64,000 bases of DNA, from NCBI RefSeq assembly GCF_900105345.1, contig NZ_FNSN01000002.1, positions 1 to 64,000 of the forward strand, read 5' to 3'. The DNA comes from Arthrobacter woluwensis. Its GTDB lineage: Bacteria > Actinomycetota > Actinomycetes > Actinomycetales > Micrococcaceae. The notes under the pieces were generated by a model. That model had not been told where the DNA came from. It searched no databases and worked only from the letters and a program-made list of their open reading frames with translations. Of this stretch, positions 60,480 to 64,000 are shown one piece after another; position 1 is the stretch's first letter; each line of letters begins with the position of its first letter. Made by a program: the position numbers and the translations under genes.

Positions 60480-62324
60480 TCACAGGACCCTGATCGGTGG
60501 TTCGGAAGGATCCTCTGCACGAAACACGGTGTCGTCGTTGGCGACGTCGGCTTCCATCTGAGCCAGGAGCTCTTCACTGATGGCCTTGATGCTGGCCCGG
60601 ATCTGATCGGCATCGGGGCGTTCGGTCCACTTGGTCAGCCGCATCAGCACCGGGCGCCCGGTGCGGGCAAGCATCAGGCCGGTGCCGAAGGGGAGCCGGC
60701 GCAGGTCCGCGACGCTGAGCACGGCCTTATCGCGTTTCTGCACGGAACTGGTCATTGCCTCGACCCCATGGCTGTAACTGATTTCCCTGACGGAGCGCTC
60801 ATCGGCCAGGCGGGAGATGTCATCGAGGTCAGAGACGTTCGCTCCACCGCCCAGCTGCAGTTTCACGGTGGAGGAATCGAAGACGGCTTGGGCCTCGTCT
60901 TGACCCCAGCCACCGCGGGCTTGGGCGAGGGACTGCAGCACGACCCAGAGGCTGATCCCCGTGCCGCCACCGTCGGCCATGAGGTTCACCAGCCCGGGCC
61001 AGGCGCGGGTGATATTGGCGATCTCGTCCAGGATCATGGTCATCGGCGGGTCCAGCCGGTTCCCGGGCATGCGGATCGCCATTTCACGGGCTGTCTCGGT
61101 CAGCTCATCCAGCAGAGCGGTGATGAACGGTCCCACCGCGGTCCCACCGGTCTTGGTGCCGATCAGGTACAGGGTCGCGCAGGAGGTGATGAACTCCCGG
61201 GGATTCAACTGCTCTTCGGGGCTGGCCGGGTTCAGCCAATGCCGCACTTCGGGGACGGCAAGTCCGCCCAGGGCGAGCTTGACCCCGAACCACTGGTTGG
61301 CCAACTGCTTCGCATCCCCCTCCAGGACCGCGCGCAAACCCATCCCCCACTCCTTGACCCCGGCCGGATGTTCTTCGAGGATTTTCACCGCCTCCATGGC
61401 CGAGCTGGGTGCGATACCCCAGCGGAACAGATCATCGGTGTTGCACTTTCCCAAGGCAGCCGCATGCAACAGTGCGCGTAGGTTCTCGACAGCGGCCTCG
61501 GCCCATTCCTGGTTGTTGCTGGACTGACCGAGCGCGGATCCACCGATCAGACCGCTTGCGCGGCGGGCCGCGATCAGGGGTTTTTCGCAGCCCAGGATCG
61601 GGGACCACTTCAAACTCGATTCCAGGCCGGTAAGCCCTTGCGGATCGAAAAGGATCACGGGCCCTTTCAGGGCGCGGAGCTGGTGGGTGGCGGCATAGTT
61701 ATCAACCCTGGTGCTGGTAGTCACACAACTGCCGGGGGCGTCAATGATCGCACCGATCAAGAAGTGCACACCCTTACCGGACCGCGGAGCTCCCAGGAGC
61801 GTGATGGAGTCCTCACAGGTCACGTAGACCTCCTTGGATCCGACATGACCGATGAGGAACGCTGCGTCAGTGACCACCGCCGCTGAGAGGGTGGGACGCA
61901 GCGTAGGGATCTTCCGCAGGGTCGCCTTCGGACCGTACTTTTTCTCCACCTCGCGGGCCTGTGCGATCCCTCGGCGGGTGTATAGGTCTTTGAGGAACTT
62001 CTGGTCGGATTCCTGCCAGTTTCGCACCAGCTGGACGATCACCAGGGCGAGAGTGACCTCCGCGACGATGATCACCACGGCCAGAACCATGGCCAGGGAC
62101 GGTGAGGCGGTGCAGCCAGTGGCGCTGACGCCGAAACCGCTGGTGTCCCCCAGGTGGGCTGGAGTGATGACTTTCAGTGGTGCGAGAGCATCTGGTGGGG
62201 TCAGCCATTGGCCGCAGCTGATCCATCCGGCCAAGGCGCCCGGGGCGTAGACGAGGGAGAACAGGAAGAACACCACGCCCAGGGCGATCAACATGAATTG
62301 GGTTTCACGGTCAAGGACACGCAT
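60480..62324 (-). CDS. Type IV coupling protein (VirD4/TraG-like)
   Basis: 614 residues. Two N-terminal transmembrane segments (FMLIALGVVFFLFSLVY; LAMVLAVVIIVAEVTLALVIV) are followed by the hexameric ATPase domain with Walker A GAPRSGKG (about residues 178-185), Walker B TMILDEIANI (about 424) and a TGISLWVVLQSLAQ all-alpha region. It links the relaxosome to the mating channel. The start overlaps the VirB4-like stop (TGATG). Confidence 0.92.
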   Translation of the reverse strand: MRVLDRETQFMLIALGVVFFLFSLVYAPGALAGWISCGQWLTPPDALAPLKVITPAHLGDTSGFGVSATGCTASPSLAMVLAVVIIVAEVTLALVIVQLVRNWQESDQKFLKDLYTRRGIAQAREVEKKYGPKATLRKIPTLRPTLSAAVVTDAAFLIGHVGSKEVYVTCEDSITLLGAPRSGKGVHFLIGAIIDAPGSCVTTSTRVDNYAATHQLRALKGPVILFDPQGLTGLESSLKWSPILGCEKPLIAARRASGLIGGSALGQSSNNQEWAEAAVENLRALLHAAALGKCNTDDLFRWGIAPSSAMEAVKILEEHPAGVKEWGMGLRAVLEGDAKQLANQWFGVKLALGGLAVPEVRHWLNPASPEEQLNPREFITSCATLYLIGTKTGGTAVGPFITALLDELTETAREMAIRMPGNRLDPPMTMILDEIANITRAWPGLVNLMADGGGTGISLWVVLQSLAQARGGWGQDEAQAVFDSSTVKLQLGGGANVSDLDDISRLADERSVREISYSHGVEAMTSSVQKRDKAVLSVADLRRLPFGTGLMLARTGRPVLMRLTKWTERPDADQIRASIKAISEELLAQMEADVANDDTVFRAEDPSEPPIRVL

Positions 62325-63868
62325 CAGGCAGCCTCTACTTCCATGCCGGCGAGCATCTTCGCATCGGTGTCAAAGACGGGGACGTCCGTGGCGGTGCGGT
62401 CGTTGCGGACCAGCAGCGACCGGGTGCCGACTTTCCACAGTCCGACGCCTTTGCGGTTTTTCTTCACCAAAGCCACCTCTGCCGTGGTCAGGCCCAGTTC
62501 TTTGGCCGTGGTGGCCAGGTTGGCGTTTTCCTGCCGGTAGATCACCTTGATTTCTGTGTCGCCCAGCAGGGAGCGGGCCATGGCGGCCATGGCAGATCCG
62601 GCGTCGCCGGCGATGTCGAGATCTCCGAGCTTGTGGAAGATCAGGATGTTGAAGATGTTGTAGTCGCGGGCCAGTTTCCAGGCCTCGAGCATGCGCGTCA
62701 GGGAGGCCTCATCCGAGATCGAGTCCCAGCCCTCTTCGTAGACGCAGACCCGCTGGCCGGAATCGGCGTTGTGGATCATGGACTCGGCCCAGGACCCGGT
62801 GGCCGCGTAGGCGATCTTCCGGGCCTCGGGGCTGACCCCGGTCAGGGCGCGGGTGTTGATCGTCAGGATGGGCAGGTCGGCATCGAAACTGACGGTGGAG
62901 GGCCCGTCGAACATGCCGGACAGGTCGCCTTCACTCATGCGGGCGAAGTTGTGCGCCAGCAGCTCGGCACCCTCACGGGTCATTACCGACAGGCCCTTGT
63001 CGGCGGCCATGGCCCGCAACCGGACGGTGACGTCCGGGATGATCGGGGTGCTGCCCTCGCCGGCGGCGGCCACCACATCGTCCAAGGCCTTGGACAGGGC
63101 GGTGTGTTCGGCGTCCTTGATCTTCCGGCCGAGAAGGATGAACCCCATGGCCTGCAGCAGGTTCAGCCGGCGGGCACGGACCATGGCAGACCAGAGGGCA
63201 TCAGTCATGGGTTGGCCGTCTGGGTCAGTGGACGGGCGAAGACCAGCGTCCAGCGGGTTGATGCGGGCCTTCAAGCCGGGGCCGACGTGAATGGTGGCCC
63301 CGCCCAAGTAAGCGGCTACCGAATCCCATTCGCCCTTCCGGTCGGCCAGGACGAGTGCTTTGCGGCCGTGCTGCACCAGACGGGTCACCACGGACTTCGC
63401 GCATGTGGACTTTCCCGTGCCGACGGTTCCCATGATGATCATCGACATTCCGGTGATGACCTTGCGGGCGTAGAGCTCCCATGGGTCGAAGGTGAAGGCT
63501 CCGCCGCCGCCCGTGTCTCGGCCGATGTACCCGCCGCGGGAGCCGAGGGCGCCGCCGGCCAGGAACACCAGGGCGGTGGCGACGGAGAAGCTGGTCTCGT
63601 AAAAGGGCCGCTGTGCGAGTTTGAAGTTCGAGGCCATGGCGTAGGGCCGCTGAGCGCCCCGCCACCGTGGTGCCGGGTACCCGGACTCAGGGTCGTAGGT
63701 CACCCTGCCGCCATCATCGCGGTGTTGCCGCAAGATCTCCCGGCGGGCCCGGCGGTTGTTCCCCAGGTCCAGCAGTTGCAGATCCTGGCGCCGGCCCCCT
63801 TCCCCGGTGGCCAGGTCGTTCAGGCGCTGCCCGAGCCGGGTACGCATGAAAGTAGTCAGGAGTTTCAT
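62324..63868 (-). CDS. VirB4/TraC-like conjugation ATPase
   Basis: 514 residues. Hydrophobic SVATALVFLAGGALG segment near residue 100, Walker A GTVGTGKST (about 146-154), Walker B CVYEEGWD with further FtsK/VirB4-like elements (LIFHKLGDLDIAGDAG; DTEIKVIYRQENANLA). In actinobacterial T4SS it corresponds to the C-terminal half of VirB4, the N-terminal half being the SCO6880-like neighbour. Powers channel assembly and DNA translocation. Confidence 0.9.
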   Translation of the reverse strand: MKLLTTFMRTRLGQRLNDLATGEGGRRQDLQLLDLGNNRRARREILRQHRDDGGRVTYDPESGYPAPRWRGAQRPYAMASNFKLAQRPFYETSFSVATALVFLAGGALGSRGGYIGRDTGGGGAFTFDPWELYARKVITGMSMIIMGTVGTGKSTCAKSVVTRLVQHGRKALVLADRKGEWDSVAAYLGGATIHVGPGLKARINPLDAGLRPSTDPDGQPMTDALWSAMVRARRLNLLQAMGFILLGRKIKDAEHTALSKALDDVVAAAGEGSTPIIPDVTVRLRAMAADKGLSVMTREGAELLAHNFARMSEGDLSGMFDGPSTVSFDADLPILTINTRALTGVSPEARKIAYAATGSWAESMIHNADSGQRVCVYEEGWDSISDEASLTRMLEAWKLARDYNIFNILIFHKLGDLDIAGDAGSAMAAMARSLLGDTEIKVIYRQENANLATTAKELGLTTAEVALVKKNRKGVGLWKVGTRSLLVRNDRTATDVPVFDTDAKMLAGMEVEAA

Positions 63869-64000
63869 CAGAGCAGTCCTCGTCCGAGAGGGAAGGCCGA
63901 GGCCACCAGGGCTTCAGCCTGCTGGTTGTACAAGGTGCGCAGGTCCAGCCGGGCGCTGGTCGCGGCGGCGTTCATCTTGTGAGCGAATCCCTCCACCTCG
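63868..64000 (-). CDS. C-terminal end of an SCO6880-like T4SS protein (partial)
   Basis: Minus-strand frame open from the window edge to a TGA at 63868-63870, overlapping the VirB4-like ATG by one base. About 43 residues are visible, ending in ARLDLRTLYNQQAEALVASA then FPLGRGLL, the usual end of SCO6880-family proteins, which act as the membrane-associated N-terminal part of a split VirB4. The rest lies outside the window. Confidence 0.75.
   Translation of the reverse strand, partial: EVEGFAHKMNAAATSARLDLRTLYNQQAEALVASAFPLGRGLL

Noticed and set aside
1-64000. CRISPR arrays, rRNA or tRNA genes
   Set aside because: No regularly spaced repeats of CRISPR size and no tRNA/rRNA-like sequence noticed by eye; a covariance-model scan would be decisive.

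Overview
The window looks like most of an actinobacterial conjugative plasmid (or a plasmid-derived integrative element), probably from a Micrococcales host such as an Arthrobacter/Micrococcus/Kocuria relative. The evidence is high G+C, strong GGAGG ribosome sites with frequent GTG and TTG starts, an actinobacterial-type primase-like Rep, a MOBF relaxase, a split VirB4 (SCO6880-like protein plus ATPase), NrdH, and an actinobacterial-type SOS box. No rRNA, tRNA, CRISPR array or chromosomal housekeeping block was seen.

Layout. 0-5 kb: cell-surface genes on the minus strand (Pro/Ala-rich anchored protein, frameshifted sortase, small membrane protein, large secreted wall protein) and a divergent winged-helix regulator. 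5.5-9.1 kb: PAS-like protein, SDR, metallo-hydrolase. 9.2-13.3 kb: maintenance core, with an RHH regulator, Rep and parA/parB-like genes between TAGC-rich repeat arrays, bracketed by two paralogous HTH-like proteins. 13.4-16.2 kb: SOS module (SRAP peptidase, umuC, and an umuD' gene lacking the catalytic serine). 16.5-22.2 kb: accessory/defence genes (TIR-domain protein, VbhA/Fic, serine resolvase). 22.6-24.1 kb: an IS3-family element inserted in the loop of a hairpin. 24.4-27.8 kb: NrdH and conserved plasmid genes. 27.8-33.7 kb: probable oriT and the TraA relaxase. 33.9-36.6 kb: an IS21-family element that splits a DUF3800-like gene. 38.2-43.1 kb: a complete linear azol(in)e peptide (TOMM/LAP) operon, made of precursor, C, D with PHPFP end, B, ABC ATPase and permease. 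43.2-46.2 kb: an operon of membrane and coiled-coil proteins including a CPBP protease. 46.4-64 kb: conjugation-associated genes, with a ~2,690-residue methyltransferase/helicase, SSB, zinc/HNH proteins, T4 coupling protein, VirB4-like ATPase and the end of an SCO6880-like gene.

The standout observation is that the azole-peptide operon, with its own promoter, lies exactly between two directly repeated 28-bp XerC/XerD dif-like sites (38188-38215 and 43111-43138). It therefore looks like a Xer-mobilised bacteriocin cassette (pdif module) on an actinobacterial plasmid. Other notable points are a UmuD' that is naturally pre-trimmed and has Ser changed to Ala; three genes each restored by adding one base to a short G/C run (possible assembly errors); IS insertions with clean target duplications; and putative partition-site arrays flanking parAB.
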